From JAGNGI01 sp035448825 (GTDB lineage: Bacteria > Fidelibacterota > UBA2242): a stretch of DNA of 64,000 nucleotides. The stretch is taken from contig DAOTJS010000003.1 in NCBI GenBank assembly GCA_035448825.1, forward strand, positions 62,001-126,000, read 5' to 3'. The notes beneath the pieces are model-generated. The model worked only from the letters and a program-made list of their open reading frames with translations. It ran no database searches and was not told the origin of the DNA. How positions within the stretch are numbered: the stretch's first letter is position 1; the number at the start of each line of letters is the position of its first letter. Below, piece after piece: positions 1 through 9,576 of the stretch. A program made the translations under genes and the position numbers.

Positions 1-128
1 CCACAAATCAGGATAGTAATGTCGGTGCGCGCTACCTGATCAATAGTTTCGACAATTTCCTTAATGTAATCGGATTCGCCCAGAATGCCGAAACTTTGTT
101 GTAATTTATTAATGCGTTCGTTGTCCAT
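1..128 (-). CDS. sigma-54 interaction (AAA+) regulator, N-terminal fragment
   Basis: Only the first 42 codons are in the window; the gene runs off the left edge. The reading starts at an ATG at 126-128 preceded by a GAGAAG-like ribosome site. The peptide goes from MDNERINKLQ into FGILGESDYIKEIVETI and then VARTDITILICG. This is the start of the sigma-54 activator AAA+ domain, which normally reads 'iiG.S..i..v...i..va.td..vLi.GE.GtGKE'. The Walker A motif would come just past the edge. There is no room for a receiver domain before the AAA+ domain, so it would be a PspF-like or stand-alone activator unless translation starts elsewhere. It lies 13 bp downstream of purD on the same strand and may be co-transcribed with it. 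Confidence 0.7.
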   Translation of the reverse strand, partial: MDNERINKLQQSFGILGESDYIKEIVETIDQVARTDITILIC

Positions 129-141
129 TTTTCTTCTCGCC

Positions 142-1443
142 TTAAGTTTTAATGGATGAATTACTGCGGCGTAATCCTTTCTGGCCAATGTCATGGCGGT
201 AGTAGGCACCATCAAAGGTGATTTCAGCGACCCGTTTGTAGGCTTTGGTAATGGCTTCCTCGAGATTATCGGCTAGGGCAGTCACCGCCAATACCCGACC
301 GCCGTTGGTTAAAAAGTGGGTATTACTGCGGATTGTCCCCGCCTGAAATACGATCGTGTCTGGTTCGGAATTTTCATCTTGTAAGCCATAGATGACTTTG
401 CCTTTTTCATAATTACCAGGATAACCGGCGGAAGCCATAACGACGCAAACCGCCGCCTTGTGGGATAATTTCAACATCGAGGCATCTAACTTTCCTTCCA
501 CTGCAGTGAGTAAAATAAGTCCTAGATCGGATTCAATTAATGGTAAAACCACCTGAGTCTCAGGATCGCCGAAACGAGCATTGAATTCTACCACATAAGG
601 CTGAGTTCCATCAATCATCAAGCCGCAGTAAAGCACGCCGGTGTATGGGATTCCCTCGGCGCGCAAGCCATTTAAAGTTGGAATGATAATTTGTTTTTCG
701 ATGTTGTGCATTACCTGCGGAGTGCCAAGCGGCGCCGGAGCGTAGGCTCCCATACCGCCGGTATTAGGGCCGGTATCGTTGTCTCCGATGCGCTTGTGAT
801 CCTGAGCCGGTGGCAAAATGAGGTATCTTTCACCGTCAGTGATGACGAATACCGAGAGTTCTTCGCCTGGTAGAAAATCTTCTACCACAACTTTATTTCC
901 GGCAGGGCCGAAACGCTTCTCATCCCAGATTGTCACAAATGCGTCTTTTAAATCATCGTCGTTGTGGATTATCAGTGCGCCTTTACCAGCCGCTAATCCG
1001 TCAACTTTGATAACATAGGGAAAAGTCTTGAAACGGGTTGCGGATTCCAATGCGGTGCGTGAATCGCAGATTTGGTAGGCAGCGGTCGGAATCTGGTGGT
1101 GACTCATAAATTGCTTGGCAAACACTTTACTGCCTTCCAGTTGGGCGGCTGCAGCCGTTGGACCGAAAATCTTTAAACCTTCAGCGCGGAATTTATCCAC
1201 AATGCCATTTACTAGTGGGATTTCCGGGCCGACTACCGTTAAATCAATAGAATTCTCCAGTGCGAATTTTAGCAGACCGTCCAGATCGTTATCTTTGAGC
1301 GGGATATTTTCTGCCAAAAGGTCAGTTCCGGCATTACCGGGCGCACAGTAGATTTTAGCAATATTTGGTGACTTTGAAAGCTTCCAAACCAAGGCATGCT
1401 CTCTGCCACCACTTCCGACGATCAGAACTTTCATTTGTTTCAT
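142..1443 (-). CDS. purD: phosphoribosylamine--glycine ligase (GARS)
   Basis: ATP-grasp enzyme of purine synthesis that joins 5-phosphoribosylamine and glycine to make GAR. The 433 residues match the family length. The N-terminal domain has KVLIVGSGGREHAL, followed by GPEIPLVNGIVD, the ATP-grasp stretch VIKVDGLAAGKGA, the NTGGMGAYAP loop and VEFNARFGDPETQ, all hallmark GARS motifs. The start could be the first Met or the Met three codons later; no clear ribosome site separates them. No other purine gene is adjacent; the next gene downstream is a sigma-54 activator fragment. Confidence 0.97.
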   Translation of the reverse strand: MKQMKVLIVGSGGREHALVWKLSKSPNIAKIYCAPGNAGTDLLAENIPLKDNDLDGLLKFALENSIDLTVVGPEIPLVNGIVDKFRAEGLKIFGPTAAAAQLEGSKVFAKQFMSHHQIPTAAYQICDSRTALESATRFKTFPYVIKVDGLAAGKGALIIHNDDDLKDAFVTIWDEKRFGPAGNKVVVEDFLPGEELSVFVITDGERYLILPPAQDHKRIGDNDTGPNTGGMGAYAPAPLGTPQVMHNIEKQIIIPTLNGLRAEGIPYTGVLYCGLMIDGTQPYVVEFNARFGDPETQVVLPLIESDLGLILLTAVEGKLDASMLKLSHKAAVCVVMASAGYPGNYEKGKVIYGLQDENSEPDTIVFQAGTIRSNTHFLTNGGRVLAVTALADNLEEAITKAYKRVAEITFDGAYYRHDIGQKGLRRSNSSIKT

Positions 1444-1604
1444 ATTATAATTTTGTTGGAACAGAGAAATTAATCATTTTAAAGTCAGTCAAATTGTCGT
1501 AATAATCTACCGAGTTTTCCTTATTGAAACAAGAAAAAGGTTACATAACAAAAACATCTCAAAGATTGTGGCAAAAGATAAAAAGCGGCTCACCTTCCTG
1601 TCTT

Positions 1605-1634
1605 CCCCGCCTGTCCTGTCGGCCGACAGGGCGG
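1605..1634. repeat. GC-rich palindromic element, copy A
   Basis: Imperfect palindrome beginning CCCCGCCTGTCC and ending CCGACAGGGCGG, with the perfect core CTGTCGGCCGACAG. It lies just after the FHL motif of the transposase remnant and adds an in-frame stretch of Pro, Gly and Arg that has no counterpart in ISL3 enzymes. Confidence 0.75.
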
Positions 1635-1713
1635 ATAGGTCAGATGAAATTTATCGAGAATAATCTGAGCATTTGGAAAATATTGGTGAACGATTTTCAA
1701 ATATGGTTTCCAT

Positions 1714-1740
1714 CCAGCCTGCTCCCGAAGGGCTGGCAGG
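1714..1740. repeat. GC-rich palindromic element, copy B
   Basis: Reads CCAGCCTGCTC...GGGCTGGCAGG, with complementary CCAGCC and GGCTGG arms. On the minus strand it inserts nine codons (LPALREQAG) between VSVDF and WKPYL of the transposase, keeping the frame. Removing it restores the usual spacing of the ISL3 motif. Confidence 0.75.
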
Positions 1741-1829
1741 AAATCCACACTAACCCACTTGATTTTTAATCGAGCTTTACGTTTGATCCTCTTCAATACT
1801 ATAGCTATATTTTGATATGATCTCCCTTC

Positions 1830-1857
1830 CCGCCTGCTGCCTGCAGGGCGGACAGGC
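1830..1857. repeat. GC-rich palindromic element, copy C
   Basis: Reads CCGCCTGCTGCCTGCAGG followed by GCGGACAGGC; GCCTG and CAGGC arms flank a CCTGCAGG core. It splits the transposase between VEII and GRSYQN and changes the frame by about 28 bases. Removing it would join the two frames. Confidence 0.75.
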
Positions 1858-2164
1858 AATAATCTCAACAATCTGACTGTTCTCATAATCGCTAATGATC
1901 GTGAAATAATGATGGTCTTTCTGATAGGATACCTCGTCAATACAAAGAGTCTTTATGTACTTCCACTTGGGACGATTTAAACCTGTAGTGAGTAAAACGA
2001 ATCTATGGGTTTCTAAGTATTGTTGGTCTATTCGTTGAACACTATTCTTCCGCAGGAATTCCTCTGGAACAGTGTAAACCAGTCATTTCCGATACCTCTT
2101 TGACCGTTGAGATCGCACATAAATGATGAATAAAAAATGTATAAAACGATTCGTGTAACACTGA

Positions 2165-2191
2165 CCTGCCTGTCCTGCGTCAGCAGGCGGG
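2165..2191. repeat. GC-rich palindromic element, copy D
   Basis: Reads CCTGCCTGTCCTGCGTCAGC then AGGCGGG; CCTGC and GCAGG arms flank a GTCA loop. It follows directly after the LIEDMP motif of the transposase remnant and ends that reading frame with a stop. Confidence 0.75.
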
Positions 2192-2663
2192 CATATCTTC
2201 AATTAATCGTCTACTAGAATCGTAGCCGGAAAAGATCTGCTGCCTACAACAGGGGCAGCAATATGTAAACTCTTTCTTCTCACATTCAAACACAACATGT
2301 TCTGTAGTAATTGAGACATTTTTAACTGAATAGTTTTGTCCCAGCAGGGACTCCTGATGGAGCATTTCCAATATTTGCTCGATAATTTCCGTTGACATCT
2401 TTTTCAAATCATTTCTTTATCTACCCACACTTTTCTGTGATGAACCATAAAAACTTGATAAACGGCTTTATAATCGATAAATTGCATTTGAAAAAGGGAA
2501 ACGTTGAGAAAATGCGATGGTTAGATAAGTAATGAATCTATTGAAATTCAGGGTTTTCAGTGGAATATAGGCAATGCTTGTCGATAATGTATTTTTTCTA
2601 AATATTCTGAATTTTTAAAACAGGATTAGAATGGTGTAATAGGTTTTTTGGGAAGGAAAGCCG

Positions 2664-4487
2664 ATGAAAACCGACAGAAATGAAAATTGGAAAAGGGCAG
2701 ATTTCCCAAAGCACTGTCAATCGACATTCTTCAAAAACTATAAAATTTCTGTTGAATGCTGGACACTTCGGTATGCAATAATATTTCTTCTCTGGTTGCC
2801 ACTATTCATTTTTGCCCAGACCTTCAATATCCAGGGTATAATCTCCACCACAGATCAAATACCCGTTAAATATGCTTCAGTGACTTTCATTAATCAGAAA
2901 GACACTACTCAAAAATATTCAACTATTACCGATACCTCCGGATACTATCGGTTGACCGTGCTGACTGGGATCGATCACTTTGATTACAAGTTGCCTGACA
3001 ATATTGAATTGGCTCAGAACTATCCCAATCCCTTTTCAGCATCAACTTCTATCCAGTATAAACTCAATATTAAATCCGATGTAAAAATTACGATTTACGA
3101 TCTGCTGGGAAGAGAAGTAAGGAACTTGATTTCAGAAAATAAATCACCTGGGGTATATAGTGTTATATGGGATGGTAAAAACGAACTGGGCTATAGGGTA
3201 TCTACCGGAGTTTATATCTATAAATTTCAAGCCGGAGATGAAATCCACATAAAGAAAATGATGGTTTTCGAAGGGGCTACTTCAATTAATGTGCAAGTTC
3301 CTATCAATAATATTGTTAAGTCGGAAAAACTGGAGAAAAATATCGTGCAAAAATCAACTCAAATATTTTCGGAGACATATACTGTTGAAATTACCAATTC
3401 CGACAGCATACAACCTTTTATATTTCCGATTCAATATGAAGACGTTGAAATTAGTGGTGATACAACGCTCAATTTTAATGTAAACAATTATGGCAGTTGG
3501 AGAAAACTTGATATAATATGTACCCAAGAATTAATAGATATTGTTTTTATAGATGATCAGAATGGCTGGGCTGTGGGCGACAGCGGGACGATTCTGCATA
3601 CAGTTGATGGTGGTGATACATGGCAACAACAGGCATTTCCGTTTGAACAACTGCCGGGCTATGAAAATGATGAAAAGGATTTATATGCTGTGGAGTTTAT
3701 TGATACCGTAACCGGCTTTATCGGTAGTAATAATTCAATATTCAAAACAACAGATGGCGGCGAAACCTGGGATGTTAAGTATAGCAAAGATCTTGATTTC
3801 GGGCGTTTTCATGACATTGAATTTTTAAATGGTGAGATCGGTTTCGCCGTTGGTGGTTTTTGGGCAGAAGGAACCAGTATCTTATTAAAAACCGTTGACG
3901 GGGGCGAAACCTGGGATGATATAACTCCCGTGCCATCTCCGACACTTACCTGTATTTCTATTATTGACCAATGTAAGATTTGGATCTGCGGAATTGGCAG
4001 TACACTTTTCTTCTCTGCTGATTCTGGAACAAACTGGACCAGGAAAGAATTAGGTAGTTCACTTTCAGCCTATTTTTCATCGATTCAATTCATAAGCGAC
4101 AAGATCGGGTGGCTAGGAGGAGATCATAACAGCTCATATAGCAATAGGCTTCTCCGAACAATAGATGGCGGTGACACATGGATCCAGACGGATCGTGACG
4201 CTTGGTCACTTCATTTATATGGCGTAAATACCCTCTGTTTTACGGATTCTTTAAATGGATGGATTGGGACTTTTTTGTTGGGAAGTTATGCCATAGCACA
4301 AACTATAGATGGCGGGCAGACATGGGAGTTTTTGCCTGACTCAATGGTAAGAAGAAATGATCTGGAATATGTCCACCATATACTCAAGATATATTTTATT
4401 AATAAGAATTTAGGATGGGCGGTTGGCTCAGTTCCTATTAATGCTAAATCTCGCGGAATTGTCTTGCGTTTTGAAAGAAGCAAATAA
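2664..4487 (+). CDS. secreted protein: regulatory Ig-like domain, internal type A sorting-like module, BNR/YCF48 propeller
   Basis: Predicted exported protein of 607 residues; function unknown. A long basic N-terminus precedes a hydrophobic segment at about 37-50 that ends FAQ, likely a signal peptide. Residues 53-100 look like a carboxypeptidase-regulatory-type beta sandwich. Residues 110-203 are a full type A sorting-like module (LAQNYPNPFS, IYDLLGREV, IYKFQAGDE, IKKMMVF). From about 275 to the end there are six or so repeats of the type GWAVGDSGTILHTVDGG and TTDGGETW, typical of YCF48/BNR-like beta propellers (photosystem assembly or sialidase-type folds). The sorting module is therefore internal, not terminal, which is unusual for a secretion signal. 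The ribosome site GGAAGGAAAG lies before the start. AT-rich like its neighbours. Confidence 0.8.
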   Translation: MKTDRNENWKRADFPKHCQSTFFKNYKISVECWTLRYAIIFLLWLPLFIFAQTFNIQGIISTTDQIPVKYASVTFINQKDTTQKYSTITDTSGYYRLTVLTGIDHFDYKLPDNIELAQNYPNPFSASTSIQYKLNIKSDVKITIYDLLGREVRNLISENKSPGVYSVIWDGKNELGYRVSTGVYIYKFQAGDEIHIKKMMVFEGATSINVQVPINNIVKSEKLEKNIVQKSTQIFSETYTVEITNSDSIQPFIFPIQYEDVEISGDTTLNFNVNNYGSWRKLDIICTQELIDIVFIDDQNGWAVGDSGTILHTVDGGDTWQQQAFPFEQLPGYENDEKDLYAVEFIDTVTGFIGSNNSIFKTTDGGETWDVKYSKDLDFGRFHDIEFLNGEIGFAVGGFWAEGTSILLKTVDGGETWDDITPVPSPTLTCISIIDQCKIWICGIGSTLFFSADSGTNWTRKELGSSLSAYFSSIQFISDKIGWLGGDHNSSYSNRLLRTIDGGDTWIQTDRDAWSLHLYGVNTLCFTDSLNGWIGTFLLGSYAIAQTIDGGQTWEFLPDSMVRRNDLEYVHHILKIYFINKNLGWAVGSVPINAKSRGIVLRFERSK

Positions 4488-4507
4488 ATAATCAAGTTGG
4501 AGGTGTT

Positions 4508-7500
4508 ATGAAGTTTACTACAAATCATTTGGTTTTATTTTCTTTCTTTATCGCATTAGTGAGGAGTGGAAGGTCTAATATTTTATTAGCAGATGATATA
4601 GGAACAATTGGACAGGTATCTACCCAGATTTCGGAAGAAGAATTATGTAAAATGCCTACGAAGCAACTCATTACGGAATATATTAACAGTTTTGTTAGTG
4701 GCTATTGGTTTGTTTATGACAATATGGAAGAAGCCTTTAATCAAGCAAGAAAGGATTTCAATGGATTAGATGAATTGATCGAAAGAGATGATGCCCCTAA
4801 AGAATTAATAGAATTCTATCAAGAGATGAATCCGACTGCCTATAGTGAGGATTGGGATTTATTAAGCAAAGGCTCTTATGCCTTTTCGTACATCTATCTT
4901 TGAAGCCTTGATTGCACAGGATTGCATCAGGAATAAAATGACGTCTTCACAGATAGATATTGTTCTTAAAGAGTTGTTGAATAAGTATAAATTTAAATGC
5001 CAGCAAAAAAACATGTATTCGCTATACTGCAAGCAATTTAATGTATATGCTTGTGCAAAATATCTGGAATTAAAGGAAGAGAGTAATGAAACGGTAGAAA
5101 AAATGTACCAGAAGGTTGATTTAGATATTTTCTTAAAAACCGGCAGGTTGCCCAATATGAATATTTTAACACATATGTGATTAATGCAGCAGAGGATTAT
5201 TTAAAGGAGAATGAAATCATCGACAATGATTGGACACTGGGAGATAATTCATTAGTAAAGCAAGCATCTACTAAAGGATCAATTTCAGTCGATTTATATA
5301 CACCGGAAGGAATGTTTACCCAGGGCAATACGAGTCCTGTTGATATGTTCTATACTCAGGATTCATTAGAATTCATAAGAATTGCCCAATTATGGATTGA
5401 TATTTGGGAGTTAAATGCAGAGATGATTCTAGGACCCTCTTTTAAGTATAATTGTTATGGATATGTACTCTGGACCAGTGAAGGCAATGATAAAGTAAGA
5501 GTTGCTGATCTTTCTGAAATAGACAATTTTTATACAGATAACTCCTATTCGAATGATAATCAACCTTCATATGTTAGTGCGAGTGAGGCAGAAGCAACCC
5601 ATGCAGTATATACAGATAAGTATCATGCCGTAAGAAAAATCCAAAATTCCTATCCCATATCTGTACAAGAAGGAAGGGATTATATTTCTAAATGGGGTGA
5701 TATGGGATTGTATCAACATGCAAAGGATAATGATATATAATATATCATGAGGGAAATATTGGTGATACAGAATATAAGATACTTAAAACCAATCATTCCG
5801 GAACCCTCTCGAATTATCCCAAAACCTGGGTTGGCGCCGGTGGAATAAGGCATACAATTTCAAGTACTGTAACAGTTCCATCTGGAGTCTCATTAAAAAT
5901 TAAATCAGGTACAACTGTAGAATTTGCTCAAGGGACCAATCTGATTGTCAATGGCACATTAACAGTAGAATCAGATGTGAATTTTAATCTACCAAGTGGG
6001 AACCAATTGGTAATTAACGGAACACTTAATACAGGCTCGAATATTACAATTCTTTCTGGAGCAATTTTAATAGCAAACTCTGGTTCCCAATTAAATTTTA
6101 GTAATGGAAAGTCTATATTAATAAATGGTACATTATCAGCGAATGGCTCCTCGGGTTCGTTGATCACCTTTGATTTCACCTCTCCCAGCAGTACCTATCA
6201 GAATGGGATCAAATTCAACAGCGGTTCCAGCGGTACGCTTTCTTACTGTAACATCAAAAATGCCTATCAGGGAGTTAAATGTTATAGCAGTCTGCCAACG
6301 ATTCAGTACTGTAACATTTTTAATAACGGTACTGGGATTTATATTTACAGTGCCGGTTCTAGATCTAGTCTAATCTGCAACAATAATAATATTTATATTA
6401 TAGTAACTCGACTAATGGTATTTTCATATATAATTCAACTGTTGTTAATTTACATAATAACACTATCACAAATAATGGCGAGTGCGGAATCTACTGTACC
6501 AGTAATGGGAAACCCTATTTATGGGAAAACATTATCAGTAATAATGGTCAGGCTGGGGTATATTGTATTATCAATAGTCCAGCTCTTTTTGGTGACCGTT
6601 ATCGTCATCCCGGATATAATCTGATTACTTAAAATTATACCGGAGTAACCTGTGGTTTAGAAAGTGATGTAAGAATCGGCGCCACAGATCTTGCAGGTTA
6701 TAACAGCATTCATGATAATACTGGTTATGAAGTCTCAGTAACTTATGATAGTGAGGTGATGGCTGAGTATAACTGGTGGAACAGAGAACCTCCAACCTAT
6801 CCGAATTACTATTATTCTGGAGATTTTTATACTTTTATGGGTGGCACGATTGATTACATACCAGCATTGACTAACGATCCTGTAGGTGAAGGAATGGCAA
6901 AAGCCGTTGTGTATGAATCAGATGAGGCTAGATTAGATCCACAAACTGGCTCAATCAGTAGTGAGTTTTTGGATTCTGAACTTAGAGAAGCTCTGGATAA
7001 CCTTTTAGACGGCAAATATGATGAAGCTATCACTAAGTACATTAGAAGATTAAATAACGAAACGAACACAAGAAAGCAAAAATACATTTTGTCTCGCATT
7101 GCGGAATGCTATGAGCTTTCCGGAAAAGAAGGCTTTATTGATTTTCTGAATAATAATGTGCGCAAAAACTTATCTAGGAAGGATGAACTCTATGCCAAGA
7201 CCCTGGAACTGGAGAACTATGTGCTGATGAGAGAGGGGAAATTTCAGGAAGTCATTGACAATTATCTCATCATGAAAAATGAGTTCGCGGATATTGAAGC
7301 TATTCACAGGAACGCTCTTTTCAATCTTGGTTATCTCCATTATATGGCGCTTGATAACCGCACTCAAGGTAAAACCTATTTCGATGAGTTTATCGAAAAA
7401 TATCCCGACGATGATTTGAACCTAATAATCTATGAGACTATGGGTGAGCCTGAAAAATGGATATTAGCTAAGAAAAATATTCCTTCCATAGATGATAAAG

Positions 7501-7799
7501 CTTCTGCTACTTTATCTTCTGAGTATCGGTTACTAAACAATTACCCTAATCCCTTTAACCCCACGACAACAATTATTTATGATCTACCGGAAGAATCAAA
7601 CATAAACCTAACGATTTATGATATACTGGGGCGTGAAATAATCAGATTGGTTGATGAGAGACAGCCAGCTGGAACGCAAAAAATCACCTGGGATAGTAAG
7701 GATAGATATGGTCAGTTAGTTCCCAGTGGTATATATTTATATTCCTTGAAAACCACTTCGGGATATAATGTTACTAGGAAAATGGTCTTTATGCGATAA
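4508..7799 (+). pseudogene. decayed large secreted protein: cysteine-peptidase-like, beta-helix, TPR-like and type A sorting domain
   Basis: Five reading frames in a row fit one ancestral protein of about 1090 residues. 4508-4880 has a signal peptide (FFIALVRSG...) and a helical region. 4880-5150 continues in another frame (ALIAQDCIRNKMTSSQ). 5150-5740 holds NCYGYV near 5453, YHAVR near 5624 and YISKWGDMGLYQH, a Cys/His arrangement like NlpC/P60-type cysteine peptidases. 5743-6390 (NIGDTEYKILKTNHSG onward) and 6390-6629 encode beta-helix rungs with Asn- and Gly-rich turns. A TAA at 6630-6632 interrupts that frame, which resumes as NYTGVTCGLES. 6756-7799 has tetratricopeptide-like helices and the terminal module NNYPNPFNPTTT to RKMVFMR. 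At least four frameshifts and one stop argue for a pseudogene. The peptidase assignment is a guess from motif spacing. Ribosome site GGAGGTG precedes the start. Confidence 0.75.
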
Positions 7800-7818
7800 T
7801 AGACAGATTGCCGGAGAA

Positions 7819-7839
7819 TGCACCAACGTTGTTGGTGCA
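7819..7839. terminator. hairpin between convergent genes
   Basis: TGCACCAAC and GTTGGTGCA form a perfect nine-base stem around GTT. It sits between the end of the decayed plus-strand gene and the end of the minus-strand hexuronate operon. There is no T-run, so termination is plausible but not certain. Confidence 0.45.
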
Positions 7840-7868
7840 CTCCAATAAACTCGAAAATATATTCGATC

Positions 7869-8642
7869 TTATCTTGCAAGCCAGCCGCCGTCAACTGCCA
7901 CGGTATAGCCGGTCATATAATCGGATGCTGACGAAGCCAGGAAAACTGCCACGCCTTGTAAGTCAGCCGGTTCACCCCAACGTCCGATGGGAATACGCTC
8001 GAGGATGGATTGAGCTCTGGCCGGATCGGCCCGCAGAGGCGCGGTGTTGTCGGTCGCCATATAGCCGGGTGCAATGGCATTGACGTTGATGTGATGCGGA
8101 GCGAGTTCATTAGCCATCGCGCGGGTCAGTCCCATAACAGCGCTCTTGGAAGCCGTGTATGATGGCACCAGAATTCCGCCCTGAAACGACAACAGCGAAG
8201 CGATATTGATAATCTTACCGCCTTCTCCTTGCGCAATCATCAACTTAGCCACCGCCTGACTGAGGAAAAAGACCGCGTTCTGATTGAGGTTAATGACTTC
8301 GTACCAATCCTTTTCGGAAAATTCAGTCAACGGTGCACGCCGAATAATCCCGGCATTATTGACCAGAATATCAATTCGGCCGAATTTTTTCATTGTGGCA
8401 TCAACTACCGGCGCAATATTGGCTTTTTCCATCAAATTAGCGGTAAGGCTAAGCGCCCGGCGACCATAGCCAACAACTATTTTTTGGGTTTCTTCAGTTG
8501 GTAAAATGTCCACCAAACTAACGTCAGCTCCAGCTGAAGCCAGAGCTGTGGCAATCGCCTGACCCAGCCCCCGTGCGGCACCGGTAACCAGTGCGACTTT
8601 ACCATCTAATTTGAATAAATCTAAAACGCTTTTCTGTTCCAT
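7869..8642 (-). CDS. kduD: SDR oxidoreductase, KduD-like (2-dehydro-3-deoxy-D-gluconate 5-dehydrogenase)
   Basis: Short-chain dehydrogenase of 257 residues when started at the ATG at 8642, which has an AGAGGAAG ribosome site; an upstream ATG at 8681 lacks one. It has TGAARGLG for the cofactor at 20-27, NNAG at 95-98, and the catalytic Ser149, Tyr162 and Lys166. The fingerprints GGILVPSYTASKSAVMG, APGYMATDNTAPLRAD and TVAVDGGWLAR are those of KduD, which interconverts 2,5-diketo-3-deoxygluconate and 2-keto-3-deoxygluconate. Related SDRs reduce 5-ketogluconate, which would also fit the operon. It is the last gene of the hexuronate operon, 26 bp after the HAD hydrolase. Confidence 0.85.
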   Translation of the reverse strand: MEQKSVLDLFKLDGKVALVTGAARGLGQAIATALASAGADVSLVDILPTEETQKIVVGYGRRALSLTANLMEKANIAPVVDATMKKFGRIDILVNNAGIIRRAPLTEFSEKDWYEVINLNQNAVFFLSQAVAKLMIAQGEGGKIINIASLLSFQGGILVPSYTASKSAVMGLTRAMANELAPHHINVNAIAPGYMATDNTAPLRADPARAQSILERIPIGRWGEPADLQGVAVFLASSASDYMTGYTVAVDGGWLAR

Positions 8643-8668
8643 ATCTTCCTCTTTAATTATCTTGATAT

Positions 8669-9550
8669 TTATTTCTTCCATGGCGGAATCGCTGGCAGAA
8701 ATGACTCAAATTCACTAATCAGAGAACTTTCCTTTTCCTCCGAATATTGTCCGTTGAGGAAGTCATCCAGGTATTTTTTGAAAAAATTCTCCCAGGAGTC
8801 TTCCTCGTGTCCCGGATTTATAGGAAAGAAGCGAGCCGAATTACCGCGGGCGGCTTTGAGATCGCCGAGCGCATCGCCGATCATTAGAATTCTCTGCGGT
8901 TCATATCCACCGCCAGCCGCTTGCTCGATCTGTTCCTTTTTACTGCCGATTTCCTGCCCGGCAATCGCCCGAACATAGCGCGCAATGTCGTGTTCCTCCC
9001 ATTCACGCCGCAGGGCTTCCGTGGGTGTCGCCGAGCAAACTATTACATCAGCCACTTCTGTGAGACGCTGTAACGATTCTCTGACATAGGTAAACGGAGG
9101 TACATCGTGAACCATACGAGCGACATCCGCGTTGACGGCTTCGCTCCAGGACAGAGCTTGTTGTAAAACCGCATCGCCTGTGCGTTCGATTTCGGCTTTG
9201 AGAGCCGGATTGCCGAGTTTGGTTTCGCGGGCGATCCAATCCCGCAAGGACTGAGCTCTGGGAATGGTTACGCCCCGCCGTTGCACTTCCGGCCAATCAA
9301 TCAATAAGTCAAAAGTCATCGTCAAAGCCGGAAAGCGGTTGATCCCCCGCCATTTGGAATAGAGATTGACGAATTCAGCCGCGGCGCGGGCATATTTTGA
9401 AACGGCTTGTAAATTCCAATAATAGATAATATTGGGAATAAAGCATTCCTTGTGTTTGATTTCCATCGTATCGAAAGCACAGCCGTCCGAATCTATCGCG
9501 ACCAGAAAGTCGTGCTTTTTCTCAAATTTTAGCGAATCTGCCAGCGTCAT
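8669..9550 (-). CDS. HAD-superfamily hydrolase
   Basis: Predicted phosphatase of 293 residues. HAD motif I is DSDGCAFDT with nucleophile Asp20 and acid Asp22; motif II is near VCSATP (170-176); motif IV is IGDALGD (224-230), binding Mg2+. A long helical cap lies between motifs I and II (about 35-150), as in phosphoglycolate-phosphatase-like enzymes. The substrate is not visible. In this operon a sugar-acid phosphate is the natural guess. The GGAG ribosome site is well placed before the ATG at 9550, and gnd ends 26 bp upstream. Confidence 0.75.
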   Translation of the reverse strand: MTLADSLKFEKKHDFLVAIDSDGCAFDTMEIKHKECFIPNIIYYWNLQAVSKYARAAAEFVNLYSKWRGINRFPALTMTFDLLIDWPEVQRRGVTIPRAQSLRDWIARETKLGNPALKAEIERTGDAVLQQALSWSEAVNADVARMVHDVPPFTYVRESLQRLTEVADVIVCSATPTEALRREWEEHDIARYVRAIAGQEIGSKKEQIEQAAGGGYEPQRILMIGDALGDLKAARGNSARFFPINPGHEEDSWENFFKKYLDDFLNGQYSEEKESSLISEFESFLPAIPPWKK

Positions 9551-9576
9551 CGTTCTGTCTCCTTCGTGGAAATGAA

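Larger units (their letters stand above)
1560..2407 (-). mobile_element. degenerate ISL3-family transposase remnant
   Basis: Read on the minus strand, pieces of one transposase appear in successive frames. 2407-2180 gives the N-terminal zinc-finger part (CCPCC, then GYDSSRRLIEDMP). About 2050-1862 gives QQYLETHRF, CIDEVSYQKDHHYFTI and SDYENSQIVEII. 1860-1640 gives GRSYQNIAIVLKRIKRK, a broken VSVDF...WKPYLKIV and ILDKFHL, the part containing DDE acidic residues. These segments match ISL3 transposases in order. The gene is dead: it is about 850 bp instead of roughly 1.2 kb, has several frame changes, and the C-terminal third is missing or unrecognisable. Four GC-rich palindromes interrupt it; two of them sit exactly inside otherwise conserved motifs. 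No terminal inverted repeats were found. Confidence 0.8.
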
